A stretch of DNA of 64,000 bases from Leptodactylus fallax (GCA_947044405.1 CAMRHE010000358.1:744001-808000); one strand, 5' to 3'. Shown: positions 22,181 through 36,046, counted from the stretch's first letter. The notes: generated by a model from the letters alone, not told the origin. Translations and numbers: made by a program.

Positions 22181-22777
22181 TCAATCTAGTTGAGAATTTG
22201 TGGCTGAAAATTAGCAATTTACTCGAAATAGTAAGTCTAACAGAATGTTTGTGCATGTGAAAATGAATGGGAGAAGTTCAATATGCAATATTTTGGATTT
22301 TTATTTAATTTTTAAATGCAAAAACAGTAATATATTACAACATCAACTTTATTGATCGATATGCAATTAATCATTTAGGACAATGAACATAGAGTCGTGG
22401 ATGTAATTGCTTTCAACTACAATTAAAAAGTAAATTTGGAGAAGGGTATAACCAAAGTGTTTGTTTTTTTACCATGTGGGGTTTTTAATCTTCTTTGAAT
22501 GGTATCTAAAGATAAATATGATGTAGTTGAACAACAGAAATACAACAAATTAATTGTTCAATAACTTGGCAAGTTTTGTTTCGAAGCCATGTTGGAAGGT
22601 CCACTCACAGTTGCGTTTTCAAGTACCCTCTGGTACAATAAATGGTGGTAAGGTAACCAGGCCATAATTCTACGAAGCAAGCCAAATTTTTAGCATTTCC
22701 ACCACACATAGGACAGGTGGGCAGGTAATCTCCAAAAGTTGAATCAGCCCTCCCTTTGGCCTTCCCTCTATAATATA
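22181..22777. other. no gene recognised
   Basis: The minus strand at 22600-22760 translates to a short stretch containing CPMCGG, which could be a decayed zinc-binding coding remnant. It is too short to support a call. Confidence 0.3.
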
Positions 22778-22846
22778 TACAGTCATGGCCGTAAGTGTTG
22801 GCACCCCTGAAATTTTTCCAGAAAATTAAGTATTTCTACCAGAAAA

Positions 22847-23248
22847 TTATTTATGTTTTGTTATACACATGTTTATTTCCTTTGTGTGTATTGGAACAAC
22901 ACAAAAAAATAAAAAAATAAAAAAAAGCCAAAAATGATATAATTTCCTGCAAAACTCCAGAAATGGGCTGGACAAAATTACTGGCACTCTCAACTTAATA
23001 TTTAGTTGCACACCCTTTGTAAAAAAAATAACTGAAATCAATCGCTTCCTATACCCATCAACAAGCTTCTTACACCTCTTAAATGGAATTTTGGACCACT
23101 CTTCGTTTGCAAGTTGCTCCAGGTCTATCATATTTGAAGGGTACCTTGTCCCAAAAGCAGTTTTAAGATCTCTCCACAGGTGTTCAATGAGATTTAGATC
23201 TGGACTCATTGCTGGCCACTTCAGAACTCTCCAGCACTTTGTTTCCAT
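22847..23248 (-). pseudogene. Tc1-like transposase C-terminal fragment
   Basis: It includes WPAMSPDLNLIEHLW, the block with the catalytic glutamate, and the terminal KRCKKLVDGYRKRL region. It runs on into the terminal repeat past the normal protein end. Confidence 0.88.
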
Positions 23249-23271
23249 CCATATCTGGGTGTTTCTTTTTA

Positions 23272-23514
<243 letters not shown>

Positions 23515-23709
23515 TCAGTAAACAGTAGAATGATGTGCTTTACCAAAGAGCTCTATCTTGGTCTCATCTGTTCACAAGATGTTTTCCCAGAAGGATTTTG
23601 GCTTACTCATGTACAATTTGGCAAGCTGCAGTCTAGTTTTTTTTATGTCTCTGTGTCAGCAGTGGGGCCTCCTGGGTCTCCTGCCATAGCGTTTCATTTC
23701 ATTCAAATG

Positions 23710-23919
23710 TCAACGGATAGTGTGTGCTGACACTGATGCACCCTGAGCCTGCAGGACTGCTTGAATTTCTTTGGAACTTGATTGGGGCTGCTTATCCATC
23801 ATCCAGACTATCCTGCGTTGCAACCTTTTATCAATTTTTCTCTTCAGTCCACATCCAGGGAGATTAGATACAGTGCCATGGGTTGTAAACATCCTGATTA
23901 TGTTGCTCACTGTGGACAA
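23710..23919 (-). pseudogene. Tc1-like transposase N-terminal fragment
   Basis: It carries the second helix-turn-helix region (STVSNIIRMF), then RRIVWMMDKQPQSSSKEIQ. It is separated from the core by frame breaks. Confidence 0.85.
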
Positions 23920-24387
23920 AGGAACATCAAGATGTCTGGAGATGGACTTTTAGACTTGTTGATATCTTTCCGCAATTTGATTCTTAAGTGCTCAGACAGT
24001 TCTCCATGCTTAGTGTGGCACACACAGACACACAATGCAAAGATTGAGTCAACTTCTCTCCTTTTTCTCTGGTTTCAGATATGATTTTTATATTGCCCTT
24101 ACCTGTTACTTGCCACAGGTAGGTTTGAATGAGCATCACATGTTTGAAAAAAAGTTATTTACCCATAATTATGAAAAGGTGCCAGCAATTTTGTCCGGCC
24201 CATTTTTGGAGTCTTGTATTATGTCCAATTTACCTTTTTTCTCTGTTTTTTTTTCGTGTTGTTCCAATACACACACAGGAAATAAACATATGTATAACAA
24301 AACATGTAATTGCAATAATTTTGTGGGAGAAATACTTAAATTTCTGGAAATATTTCAGGGGTGCCAACACACACAGCCATGACTGTA

Positions 24388-26199
24388 CTAGACTCACGCC
24401 AATGAATTCTCATGTTCTTCCCCCTTTTTTACCTATAGTCCTGAGTAGACATTATCCACTATTGAATACGTCCACAACTAGTCTCTCCAGCTCCATCTTG
24501 GCCAAAATCAGACTCACAGCATCCACTACCAGCTGTAGCCATTTTACCGGTCACATTGGCAGCATAACACAGTAACCTCAGTTCATCCATATCATATTGG
24601 GGGATGTGTAACACCCGGTATACCAATTACTTAGCTGATATCATTAGTCATGGTCACTGGAAGCTGCAAATGGGAATTCAGCAGCAGTAACCAGGAACAG
24701 CCACTACACAGTGTCCATAGTTGTATACTTTTGGTGAGTGCAGCTGTATACTCTGATATGTCTAATAGCTGAAGCTCCTGATTTCAGCTGACTGGTGTTA
24801 CCGTTACTTTAAATTTTATAGCAAATTATTGAAAAATCTATGTATACAGGGTCTGTATAAGTAGTAAGTGGACTGGGGATCAAACGAGGGATGCTTCAAC
24901 CCAACAGATTTACTATAATTTGCTCCAGGAAAATAACGTAAGTTACAGCTGAACTCTGAAGACTAGCCCCACAGGGTTTTTGACTTTTAATGGCATTTAT
25001 GATGTTTGTGGTGTTTTTTTTTATAATGCAGCATGCTCTGGGTATGGCATAAATATGGTAGACTACTCAGGAGGACTTGAAACCTGACAAAAAAGTTACA
25101 AAAATGCTTGTAAAAAGACGCTATGAAAAAATTGAAAGATTCATGAAACTCATGATGAATATTTTTATTTCATAGCACTTAAAACTACTTAAAAAATGGT
25201 GCATGTGAAAGAGGCCTTAAACATAAGGTTTTCAAGCTCCTTTGTGAGCACATGCAATTAATCATAAGACATTTGGTTAACATGGCAGCCCATGGGAAGG
25301 GATTATTTTATTTAATCCAACTGAAAGCTCAGTATGGACTGGAAGTCAGGGACACGGGGAACGAAGTACAACTGCCTACATCCCTGAACAGCACCTCATT
25401 ATTTTGAACATTTTCTCGGCAGGGACACTGAAATGTGTGTGGATATAGGTTTCAAGGTCCTAGGGCTAGTATGAATGGCATCTGGATAATTCAAGCTGAG
25501 GACTGCTTTTTTAATGAATAAGTATCTTATTTGTGAAGTATTTCCCTTTAACCCCTTTGCCAGTCTCTTGAGCCATGAAAATAAAAACTACTACAATACC
25601 AAAAACCCTCAAATGTGACCAGTGATTTCATACATGAAGTAAAACCTCTCCAAAAGACTACCAGTCTCACACAAACACTTCCTTTTCTAGATCAGATTGA
25701 ACAAGTCTCAGTTTGGTAAAATTGTACAATATGCATGTTTGTCATGACGTGAAAGGTCATGGCAATAGAAGATGCTTTTTTGTGATTGTAATTTGGTGGT
25801 TGTGATGAGTTATGAGTTATTGTGTCTAGTTATGGTTCTTTGTTCACTGTTGTAGTTAGATGTTCGGTTCAATGAATCTTGCTGAGTTTGAGCGTGGCTC
25901 CTGTCTATGTCAACTCAATCCACAGCACACAGGTCAGGATGCCGGTGATTAATTAAGCCAGGGTGTTAGATTAATTAACAGGTGTTAACCCAGTGTCTAT
26001 GTTTGTGGCTTATAGACCAGACATCTTGGCTACCTTTTCACTATTGAAGCACTATGGAAGCATGCCAGGCCAAAACTCTGTATAGGGGACAAAGGAAAAA
26101 TACGACGTTTGGGTGCCACAACACTGCCATATATTTATAGCAATTTTATTTTGTTTACTGCTTATATTAAATAAAACACCATTTTGAGAAAATCCATGA
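24388..26199. other. no gene seen
   Basis: This is mostly unclassified. Near 24950-25020 and 25100-25250 there are AT-rich repeat-like words without ends. 25920-26010 has gattaattaa motifs. No open frame has recognisable domains. Confidence 0.35.
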
Positions 26200-26450
26200 T
26201 TTTCTAGGGGTGGCCATATTCTGACATCCATAACTTTTTACATTTCTTAGCAACGGAGCTATGTGAGGGTTCTTTTTTTGTGGGGCAGGTTTTAGTTTTT
26301 CTTGGTACCATTTTTGATCACTTTTTATTTGTTTTTTGAGGGATATGAGGTATCCTATACATATTAATTTGAGCGTTATATTTTTTAAATGTATTTCACC
26401 AGATAATTTACATTATTTTTGGATAGTTCAGACTCTTATCAAAGTCAAAA
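26200..26450 (+). repeat. repeat family C fragment
   Basis: Diagnostic words are ccatattctgacatccataac, agctatgtgaggg, ggtaccatttttgatcactt and ggatagttcagactctta. The same words recur at 47.6, 52.2 and 59.6 kb and inverted at 34.3 and 36.56 kb. It is an unnamed interspersed family. Confidence 0.6.
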
Positions 26451-27034
26451 GTGTCAAGTCAAAAGTTTTTTTCGCTTTCTTCCTCGAATTTGTCTTGCTT
26501 CCTTATGACAATTGGGGTGCTCTTGGTAGGCACATCCTCATTCCCCAACCCAACCCTCATTATCCCTCCCCTTTCCCTACCCCTTTCCTCCCTATAATCA
26601 AGTCTTTGACACATCAGCTTGACTTTTAGCCTATTGAAAGTGGACAGACTCCCTCTAGACAACAACAATAAGCTGGACATATCTGCCCTGTGCTACTGGA
26701 GTGCCACCATTCTCACATTCTCAAGAACAACTAATTTCTGAACCTCTCTTGGGCGGCTGGCTACTTCTCTTCACCGACTAGAATGTCCTTAACAATAAGT
26801 TAGAGGCCTTCCCCTCCAATTTGCTTTTCCCAAACCCACTCCCTCCATTCCTCCCCCCCATTTTCCATTTTTGCTAGCCGTGGACACCCATATCAAATTG
26901 TTAAAAAATAAGTATTAAAAACATACCTAAAGTACCACAAAGATTTGTCACATACTATATGATATTGCCAGAAGTTATTAGAAATAGTTTAGAAATGTGA
27001 AACCTATAAATCAGTTTTTAGAATATAGTGGTTC
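26451..27034. other. pyrimidine-rich unclassified stretch
   Basis: 26520-26600 and 26800-26870 are C/T-rich. They may be the 3' part of an old retroelement, but there is no motif to support this. Confidence 0.3.
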
Positions 27035-27128
27035 TTCTACTCCAGGGGTAGGCAACCTTTTTTGTTTGGCGTGCCGATTTCGATTAAAAAGGTACTCGAG
27101 TGCTGTTCAATAATTGTAAGTCTGACGA

Positions 27129-27545
27129 CCCCTGCACACGGTATTATGTCCCATAGCAGCCCCTGCACACGGTATTATGTCCCATAGCGGTCCCTGCACA
27201 CAGTATTATGTCCCATAGTGGTCCCTGCACACGGTATTATGTCCCATAGCGGTCCCTGCACACGGTATTATGTCCCATAGCGGCTCCTGCACATGGTATT
27301 ATGTTCCATAACAGCCCCTGCACATGGTATTATGTCTCATAGTGGCCCCTGCACATGGTATTATGTCCCATAACGGCCTCTGCACACAGTATTATGCTCC
27401 ATAGTGGCCCCTGCACATTGTATTATGCTCCATAGTGGCCCCTGCATATGGTATTATGCTCCATAGTGGCCCTGCATATGGTATTATGCCCCATAGTGGC
27501 CCCTGCACACGGTATTATGCCCCATAGTGGCCCCTGCACACAGTA
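27129..27545. repeat. 31-bp minisatellite, about 13 copies
   Basis: The unit reads cccctgcacacggtattatg plus tcccatagcgg, with small variation between units. Successive units start at 27129, 27160, 27191, 27222 and so on. Later copies drift, for example tatgctccatagtgg. It lies wholly inside the hAT element. Confidence 0.93.
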
Positions 27546-27589
27546 TAATATTCTAACTTTTATAATATTCCAATTGTCACCACTCACTA

Positions 27590-27975
27590 CCTATTATTAT
27601 ACTGTGGGGTCTCTTCAGACTCCAAAGTATAATAAGTGGAGGGCCAAGAGAGATGACAAACATAAAAAACAATGTTACTCACCTTTTCCTGTGATCCGCA
27701 GCCGCTCTGTCCTCTTCGAGCGCTTCTGCCTGTAGTCAGCGACCGCCGATTGGGTCTCAGGGGTCACGTCACGTCATTATGCGTAATGACATCGGACGTG
27801 ACCCCTGAGGCCCTGTCAGCAGTCTCTTACGTCAGGCAGAAGCACCCAAAGAGCACACATGTGGCTGCGGATCCAGGAAAGGTGCGTTAACATTGTTTTT
27901 TATGTTTCACCACCTCCCCAGGAGCTCCGCTTATTGTATTCTGGGGTCTGAAGAGACCCCACTGTATAATAATAG
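27590..27975. repeat. long imperfect palindrome inside the hAT element
   Basis: The outer arms pair ggggtctcttcagactcc (about 27604) with ggggtctgaagagacccc (about 27943). Further in, acaatgttactcaccttttcctg pairs with caggaaaggtgcgttaac and gcagccg with gtggctgc. The centre, near 27782, has ggtcacgtcacgtcattatg against cataatgacatcggacgtgacc-like sequence. It may be a second MITE nested in the hAT body. Confidence 0.75.
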
Positions 27976-28106
27976 CAGTTTCGTTTCGGCCGTGTTTGGT
28001 TCGATCGAAACTGCTGGGTGAGGACTCGGGCTGCCGTGCAAGGGAAATAAGCCTCGCGTGCCACTCCTGGCACGCGTGTCGGGGGTTGCCGACCCCTGTT
28101 CTACTC

Positions 28107-30104
28107 CATGCTTTTGTAAAGCTTGACTGGCATTCAGGATCCCCCAGGTATGGAAATATTTTTCAGGGATTCCCCTGCAATAATAATCTTGGAATCCATG
28201 CAATATAGGGTCCAAAGGTTGAAGTTACTTATGGACCCTAGAGGTCTCTGCTCCATATGACAACACCAGTACTGAACAGCATGTAATGGTTGGGGCCCCA
28301 GGTACAGATTTGGAAATGCCTCAGTAGCTTCAAGTTACACTTCTGAAAATAAAGACAGACACAAATTTACAATATATGAATTCATATTGTATCGCTAACT
28401 AATAACATACATTAATGTATAAGACATTAGCTTGAGAATGAATTTTCACTGTATGTACAAAATATTGTTAGGATAATATATTCCTATTGTTTCAAGTAAA
28501 ATTTTTAATTTAGAATGTAACACAACATAGAAGACATCATATTACAGTACATGGTGTTTTGTAGTGTAAGTGTAAATGCAATTTCCACAACTTTCCTAAG
28601 GTTTTGTGCCCGTCTTCTTGGATTCATGCCTGGAAACTGGCACAACAAGTAGTTTTGAATCGCATAAGATGGAATTTACTTGCAGTGTGTTCAATCTTTA
28701 AGCAAAGTTTCTGTTAAGAGTCCAGAATGAAATGAAATGGAAAGAATTTCAGCTTTCTACCAAACAAACTAACAATGCTTACAAAATCACTTATGTGGAG
28801 AATGTCAGTTCATGCTGACTCCGGAAAGGAAATCTTGCTTGCAAGCTGCCAGATAAAATAATGTACAGATCTCCTTCCTTTCCCTGGCATTCATCCAGTT
28901 TTAGTAGCTGTGAGCCTTCCTGGTGGGCCTTATATTTCATTGATTGAATTGGGGACACCCAACATAATTTGTGACAGCTTACAAAATGCTGTTTACTTTT
29001 TTAGAAGTACCTCGCTGAAGGGTAATTGCACCCATAATTCAGCTATGTATTGACTGACATTGGTAGCTATTCATAAAACGAGCAAGGATTCCCATTGTAC
29101 AGTATTTCATGGCTCAAGCACTAGGCCCTTTATTCTGTTTGGAAGCAATGTTCCCGTATTTTCAATAGTCGCAAGGGAACTTTGACAACGATTTAATAAC
29201 GTAAAAAGCCTCAACATTTGTGTGAAGTTAGTCTTTAAAGATTGAATTATGTGGACAGTAAATCCTGGCTCTCTCTTACACATAATAAAGAGTTCCCTAA
29301 ATCTACTGAGACCCAGAAACTTCCAAAAGCCCTGAGAGTTAAGCCGTGAAACTTTATATTAATGGGGAAATGTTTAGGCCAAGTATGGATTCACAAATTT
29401 AATGGGGTGGACTAAAAATGTTTAGGGCTAAGTAGGACTTCTGCACAGAAGAGCAGTTCTTGACAACCACATTATTAAAGTGCTAAGTAGATACGTGAAA
29501 CACAGGATGAAAAACCCATAAAGCTCAAACTATTGTTTTATGCTGTGCTGTACTTATCCAGATAAAATGAACTAATAATGTTGGTACTTTAGATAGCTGG
29601 TACCATATTTGAATACATTACATTGGTACTGTAGGGTGAGAATAGAGATAAGTGGAAATTCGCCTCATTGGCATTTTACTACAGAGACACGTTTGCTCAT
29701 ATAGAATGGCTGAAATATATAGTTGCATTTTAGCCTTTAATTCTGCATTGTATCAAAAGTAAGTTTGGCGACTGGCAAAAATGCAGTTAAGGTAAAATTG
29801 TGTTGATCTACTCATTTCTCAATGAGTGCAGTGTTTATGGTGTCTTGGTGAAGATTCTACTCTCTTTGGGAATACAATTATATGTGGATGTTTGGCTTGG
29901 TTCACATACTGTTTTTCTCTTACATTCAGCCTATATTTTGGAAGAAAAACCCAATATATAAGTCAAATTTTGTATATAACCTCAATGTATGCAATATTAG
30001 GGTAAAACAGGTGTGAACATAGATGATTGTCATTAGAGGTAGAAAATTTACCTAGCCCACAACAGTCTTCATGGTTCTTTCAGGGACCCTTAGAGAGTGG
30101 ACTT
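28107..30104. other. about 2 kb without gene or recognised repeat
   Basis: 28380-29640 is the least repeat-like stretch of the window: no inverted ends, no simple repeats and complex sequence. It has no open frame of note. Conserved noncoding sequence is possible but untested. Confidence 0.3.
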
Positions 30105-31100
30105 AGTAGAAACTCAATTCACTGAAAAGGACATCATTGTAAATCATATCACTGTAAAAGAGGCCACATCAACCTGAGGTCTGATGAAGCCATGGATATC
30201 TGTAGGATTGGCTGAATTGGAATATAGTGGAAAAGTGCATAGGTGCAGAATGCTGATGACACAAAAAATAACACATCGAAAATCTATGATGGGGTAGATG
30301 CTAGCATTTCAAATGCCACAGATAAAGCTTATACAGGGTGCTAGTCACATGATAATGTGAGGTGCACAGTGCTGGCTAACAGCCTATTAGTGATGCACAT
30401 ACTTTTAGATCAGGTGGGCACCTCCATAAATATACCCTACTAGTACCAGCACTCTCCAAACAAACACAATGGGGCCTGGCAGCATTCCGAAAAAAAGGTC
30501 AGTAACCATGAAGTATTGGCTAATGTTTTGGCCAAAATACGCAAGCTTGCAAACCAGCACCAAGGTTCCTTTTGCCTAAATTCAAGAACATATCACTTAA
30601 AAAAGATGTAAGATAAAAACATATTACTGAAAAAAGTCCACATTTACCTGATGCCAAATGAAACTACTATGCAGGATGTAGACAGGCCCAATATATAATG
30701 AAGACCGTGCAGGTGCAGAATGCTGGTGATACAACCACTCACACATCTACAACCCATGAGGGGGTGCTGGCATTCCAAACACACGCAAATTACATAATTA
30801 GGTGCTAGTCACATGATAATGTGAGGTACACAGTGCTGCCTATTAGTGACGCCCATACTTTTAGACCAGTACCTATATCCATCTGGCTGCATCCTGCAAG
30901 AAATGAGTTAGTAAACATGAAGTGTTAGGTAATATTTTGGCCAAAACACACCAGCTTGCAACCCACATCAAGCGTTCCTATATTTCCATACATAAATATT
31001 TCCCATGTCTTGCGCCCCCTGTATAAAATCAAAGACAATTCACTGCAAAAGGACATCATGGCTGTTTGCATCCTGCAGAGGACTATGGCTTCATCTGACA
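30105..31100. repeat. repeat family D, two direct copies about 0.47 kb apart
   Basis: Copy 1 has ggtgcagaatgctgatgac near 30240, gctagtcacatgataatgtg near 30340 and taatgttttggccaaaat near 30520. Copy 2 repeats these in order near 30720, 30803 and 30930. The flanks also repeat (caattcactg...ggacatcat near 30113 and 31030). It is a tandem or nested duplication of one element that is also present at 17395-17760. Confidence 0.7.
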
Positions 31101-33929
31101 TTAGATAAATATGACCTTTTTCTTGTGGATTCTTAACACCAAAATAAGCTAGCACTAGAGCTATGCTTTTATCTTCTTGTAAATGATGGAGTACATTACA
31201 GTTGTTATAGTTTATTACTGTATATATGTGTTCATTATGTTCTGGTATTGTGACTGTGCTCCATTGTAGGAGAGCTGTAGTGTAGCAGCTGGGCTCTAGG
31301 ACCTGGGTATAAGTATAAGCTGCCTGTCAAGCTTGTCCATAGGCTCTGTGCCAGGTATCAACTGGGGTGCAGTCAGACTCTCACACTTGCATGGGAACAC
31401 ATGAGTGGGATGTTCCACATCACCCTTCGAGGTGGAGCTAAGGCAGCAAACTTCTGTTCCTTACAAGCCTGTTGTGTCCACCCCTTGCTCTGTGGCTTCA
31501 CATGTGCCGGCATTACTTTACATGACCACAAAGGCGCACTAACAATACAAAAAAAAACTTAGAAGATGCCCCACAAACACTGAATATATTAGGTTAACTT
31601 AACTTTAGAACACTTCCTGTATAGCTGGACCTAGGAGTTGTGTATATTTTGTATTTTGTCATTTTAGTTATTCTTGTATGTTTCGTGCCTTGCATCTGAC
31701 TAATCACAATAATCACTCGGAAACCTTCAGTGGCTTGCGATTGAGGAGAACCAGTGATGCAAAGTCATTTCTATGGAACTCTTGGAATAATATTCAATGT
31801 TCTTAACTCAGAAATGCCTATTGTTTTATAGTTTTCAGATATGCAACTGTGCAGACAGGTTTGCTTTATTTCATGTACTGAACTACTGAACAACATGGCA
31901 GGCTAGATGGTAATTGATAACATGCTGTGCTATGCTTAATGTGTACTTTACGCCAGAGCTTCTCTGTGCGGCTGGCCTTTCTAAGCACCCATCAGTTATT
32001 GCTGAGGCACAGCTTGGGAGGCAGTATTGCCCGATCTCTGGTATAGTAACACAGTTGACTCCTTTTCTGCTTATTTTACATTTACACAGGGTTAAAAATG
32101 AAAGCTAAATTGAAAATAATTTATAATTTTGACAGAGATTTCAACCACAAATGAACAGTGACATCACCCTGTTCTGCCTGGTAAAGCCACAGTAGTGAAA
32201 GGTTGAGGAGTGCTGCATTAAAAAGGTTGCAACCTGTGCAACTGCACGAGGGGCCCAGATCATCAGGGGGCCCTATACCTTAGCAGCAGCTTTGTACTGT
32301 CTATTAGTTTGTGGATAAATGCCTAAGCTAATGAACTTCCTGGCTAACTATCACTGGTGGATTGTTAGAAAGAAGTATGGAGAGTTTATCTGTGCTTAGA
32401 TATTGGAAACAAGGGGCCCATAGTTGTTCTTGCACAGGGGCCATCAGCAGTCTGTGCTCACTCCTGGCCACAGGTGTATAAATTGAAGCACCTAGCTATG
32501 CCTTTAGAAATATTTGTGAAAGAATAGGTTGTTCTATAGAATTCTAAAGTGGCACCATATTAGGATGTCACCATTGCAACAAGTCAGTCTGTGAAATTTC
32601 TTCTGTCCTAGATATTCCACAGTCAGCTTTAAGTACTATTCCATGGATACACTTCTAAATCTTGTATATGGCCCTCCCAGAAGAGTGGATGCTGTTTTAG
32701 CTGCAAAGGGACTCCAACTCCAGCTCCAACACCTTATTAATGGCTATGGATTTAGAATTGGATGTTATAAAATCTCCTTATCCAATATCGTGTCATTGTA
32801 AATGGTATATAACACTGGCTAAAGTTAAACTGGTTTTCGGGAATTTTAATATTGATGATGTACAATATTCTTAGGACAGACCATCACTATTAGATTGTAG
32901 GGTTGACTCCCAGCACCCGTAGCAAGGAACCACAGCGTTAGATCTCCTCATTGTTTACCAGGTACAATACAGTACATTTTGTAGCAGCAGTGCATGGTAC
33001 TGCAGCTCCATCCAATGTAAATGAATGTAGTACAAGACACAGCCACTACATAATATAAAGTGCTGGTAATGGTAATGAAGACTCTACAATACTTACCCAA
33101 TAGCCCATTGCTGATTGCAAGTATCCTGGGGCCCCCATTGGGAAGCATGGTGAACGTGGCAGATGTATGTACATAGTAATATGGCTGTCTATATAGGGTG
33201 ATTGTAAAGTCTCCATTTAGGAGGAATAGTGTACCTCAATGATAAAAACAGCCCATAGAATATATGTGCATAGCTCAAACTGCTCTAAAAAATTAAAAGC
33301 TGCCCTGTGATTCATTGCTATAGACAACAATACCAGCCTTTATTTCAGACAGTTTTGATGAACAACTATTTATTAAAATAAACATTTATAACACTACTTA
33401 CTATTTCTTAAGACATGTAATTTATGCCATACGTTAAGTGGAAAGCAAATGGCAAAATGGAACAGAAGACATACAGATGTGAACAGATATAACTGATCTT
33501 TAGCTCACTTGAGCAATCCAATTTCTAATTAAACCCGTTCACCACAATATCATGACATGCTCCCAAAAGCCTTGAAAGTGGCAATTGGCACTTTCTCACC
33601 ATCTACAGTGGTAACTTGTAAAGAGATCATGTTGTTATGAGAAAAGTTACCTAACTTGTGATACATATATCTGGACATGCCTAGCCAAGAGGAAAAGTAA
33701 GAGAAGACACATCATCTGTACTAGTTAACAACAAATTAAGATGCAAAACTCAAAGTCAAGCAGCAGCTGCAAAAGCATGTAAAATATTTTGATTAAAAAA
33801 AAGCTAAACTGTGATTTAACATTAAGCCTTTCCCAACATCCACCGTAATAGTATGATGGGTATTTTATTATGCTCCTGAGAGGCCACCGTAGCTGCTGGG
33901 TCTCTGCTGTAAAATATCCGGCAGCAGTG
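31101..33929. other. no gene seen; a few old repeat-like pieces
   Basis: 32220-32470 contains the twin phrases ggggccc and caggggcc typical of an old interspersed repeat. Other parts are unclassified. Open frames are short and without motifs. Confidence 0.3.
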
Positions 33930-34793
33930 TCCACACTGATCATGGACATTAACCTCCCTGGTTACCAACCCCCGTAACAACTGGGGGCTTTGATCCATTG
34001 CCATGACAGTTGGGAGCCTATTGAAGGCTCCCAGGCTTATCTGGCATACACCTCTATTACAAGCTGCTCAATGCAGCCTATAATAGAAGTGGCATTATTT
34101 TACAATGCATCAAACCGTCTATTGCATCAAACCATCTGTGGTTCAAGACCCCTAGGGGATCTAATAATTCAAGTAAAAAAAAAATAAAAAATATATTTTA
34201 AAAAATGGAAAAAAAAGAAATAAAAATTCAAATCACTCCCCATTCCCTAGAACACATATAAAAATGCATAAAAAATTGAAACACATACACATTAGGTATC
34301 ACTGTGTCCAGAAATGCCAGTCTACAAACTGTAGTGGGGAAATAACATCAAAATAGCCAAACTGCTGTTTTTTTGCTGTTTCGCCTCCCATAAAAATTTG
34401 GATCAAAGCAATAGGCATTCCCCAAATTAGTATAAATAACAAGTACATCTGGCCCTGAAAAAAAAAAGACTTCTTATGTATCCCCATACACAGAAATATA
34501 AAAATGTAATGGATTTTTTAAAGGAGTTAAAAATGTAAAAAATTTATATAACTCGCCAGATTTATTCCAACCCATAGAACACAGATGACATGTCTTTTGG
34601 CTTCACGCCATGGAACGCCATAAAAACAAAGGCCGTTCCATGCCCTTTAAAATACCCCCCACCCCAGCTATGCTAACACTCTGGGTCTGCAGAGTAGAAG
34701 ACTTTCAGAGGATGGAGGACCTCACAGCATCCCTCAGGAACACACTTGACTCCTTCATCTCCACCTGGACCACCAGGATCATGTTTCATGGTA
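33930..34793 (-). repeat. repeat family C region, inverted orientation, left of a Tc1 insertion
   Basis: Near 33950-34140 it has the gc-rich part (ggttaccaacccccg, ctcccaggc). Near 34300-34540 it has the reverse complement of the family C core. Near 34610-34640 it has cgccataaaaacaaagxccgt, which recurs to the right of the Tc1 element at 36155-36175. The 87-codon frame at 34610-34873 is not recognisable as a gene. Confidence 0.5.
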
Positions 34794-35001
34794 CAGTGGG
34801 GGAAAAAGTATTTAGTCAGCCACCAATTGTGCAAGTTCTCCCACTTAAAAAGATGAGAGAAGCCTGTAATTGACATCATAGGTAGACCTCAGCTATGAGA
34901 GACAAAATGAGAAAACAAATCCAGAAAATCACATTGTCTGATTTTTAAAGAATTTATTTACAAATTATGGTGGAAAAAAGTATTTGGTCAATAACAAAAG
35001 T

Positions 35002-35510
<509 letters not shown>

Positions 35511-35762
35511 TCACCTCCAAACACGACGAGTTGTGTTTCTACCAAACAGTTCAACTTTGGTTTCATCTGACCATATGACATTCTCCCAATACTCTTCTGG
35601 AACATCCAAATGCTCTCTAGCAAACTTCAGACGGGCCCGGATATCTACTGGCTTAAGCAGGGGGACACATCTGGCACTGCAGGATCTGAGTCCCTGGCGG
35701 CGTAGTGTGTTACTGACGGTAGCCTTTGTTATGTTAGTCCCAGCTTTCTGCAGGTCATTCAC
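35511..35762 (-). pseudogene. Tc1-like transposase fragment before the core
   Basis: It holds KATVSNTLRRQGLRS and then the first DDE block, WENVIWSDETKVELFG, with the catalytic aspartate. The N-terminal helix-turn-helix part upstream is deleted. Confidence 0.88.
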
Positions 35763-36046
35763 TAGGTAATGAGTGGAGGACAGAGGAGCCTCTTAAAGAA
35801 GAAGTTACAGGTCTGTGAGAGCCAGAAATCTTGTTTGTTTGTAGGTGACCAAATACTTATTTTCCACCATAATTTGCAAATAAATTCTTAAAAAAACAGA
35901 CAATGTAATTTTCTAGATATGTTTTCTCATTTTGTTTCTCATAGTTGAGGTCTACCTATGATGTCAATTACAGGCCTCTCTCATCTTTTTAAGTGGATAA
36001 CCTGCACTATTGGTGGCTGACTAAATACTTTTTTTTCCCCACTATA

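Larger units (their letters stand above)
27043..28098. mobile_element. nonautonomous hAT transposon with perfect 8-bp target duplication
   Basis: The ends are caggggtaggcaacc (27043 on) and ggttgccgacccctg (to 28098), the CAGGGGT type seen in hAT elements. The 8 bp ttctactc stand on both sides (27035-27042 and 28099-28106), which is the hAT hallmark. The 1056-bp body has no transposase. It carries a 31-bp tandem repeat (27129-27545) and a long palindrome (about 27590-27975). The intact duplication suggests a relatively recent insertion. Confidence 0.93.

Noticed and set aside
21804..22256. 150-codon minus-strand frame
   Set aside because: It lies over a family B repeat and has low-complexity composition. 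The same repeat elsewhere does not keep the frame open.
27129..27545. CRISPR-like regular repeats
   Set aside because: Units of 31 bp follow each other directly with no unique spacers, and the host is a eukaryote. It is a minisatellite.
34610..34873. 87-codon plus-strand frame with RVEDFQRMEDL
   Set aside because: It crosses the Tc1 boundary and a repeat fragment. A decayed coding remnant is possible, but no family can be named.
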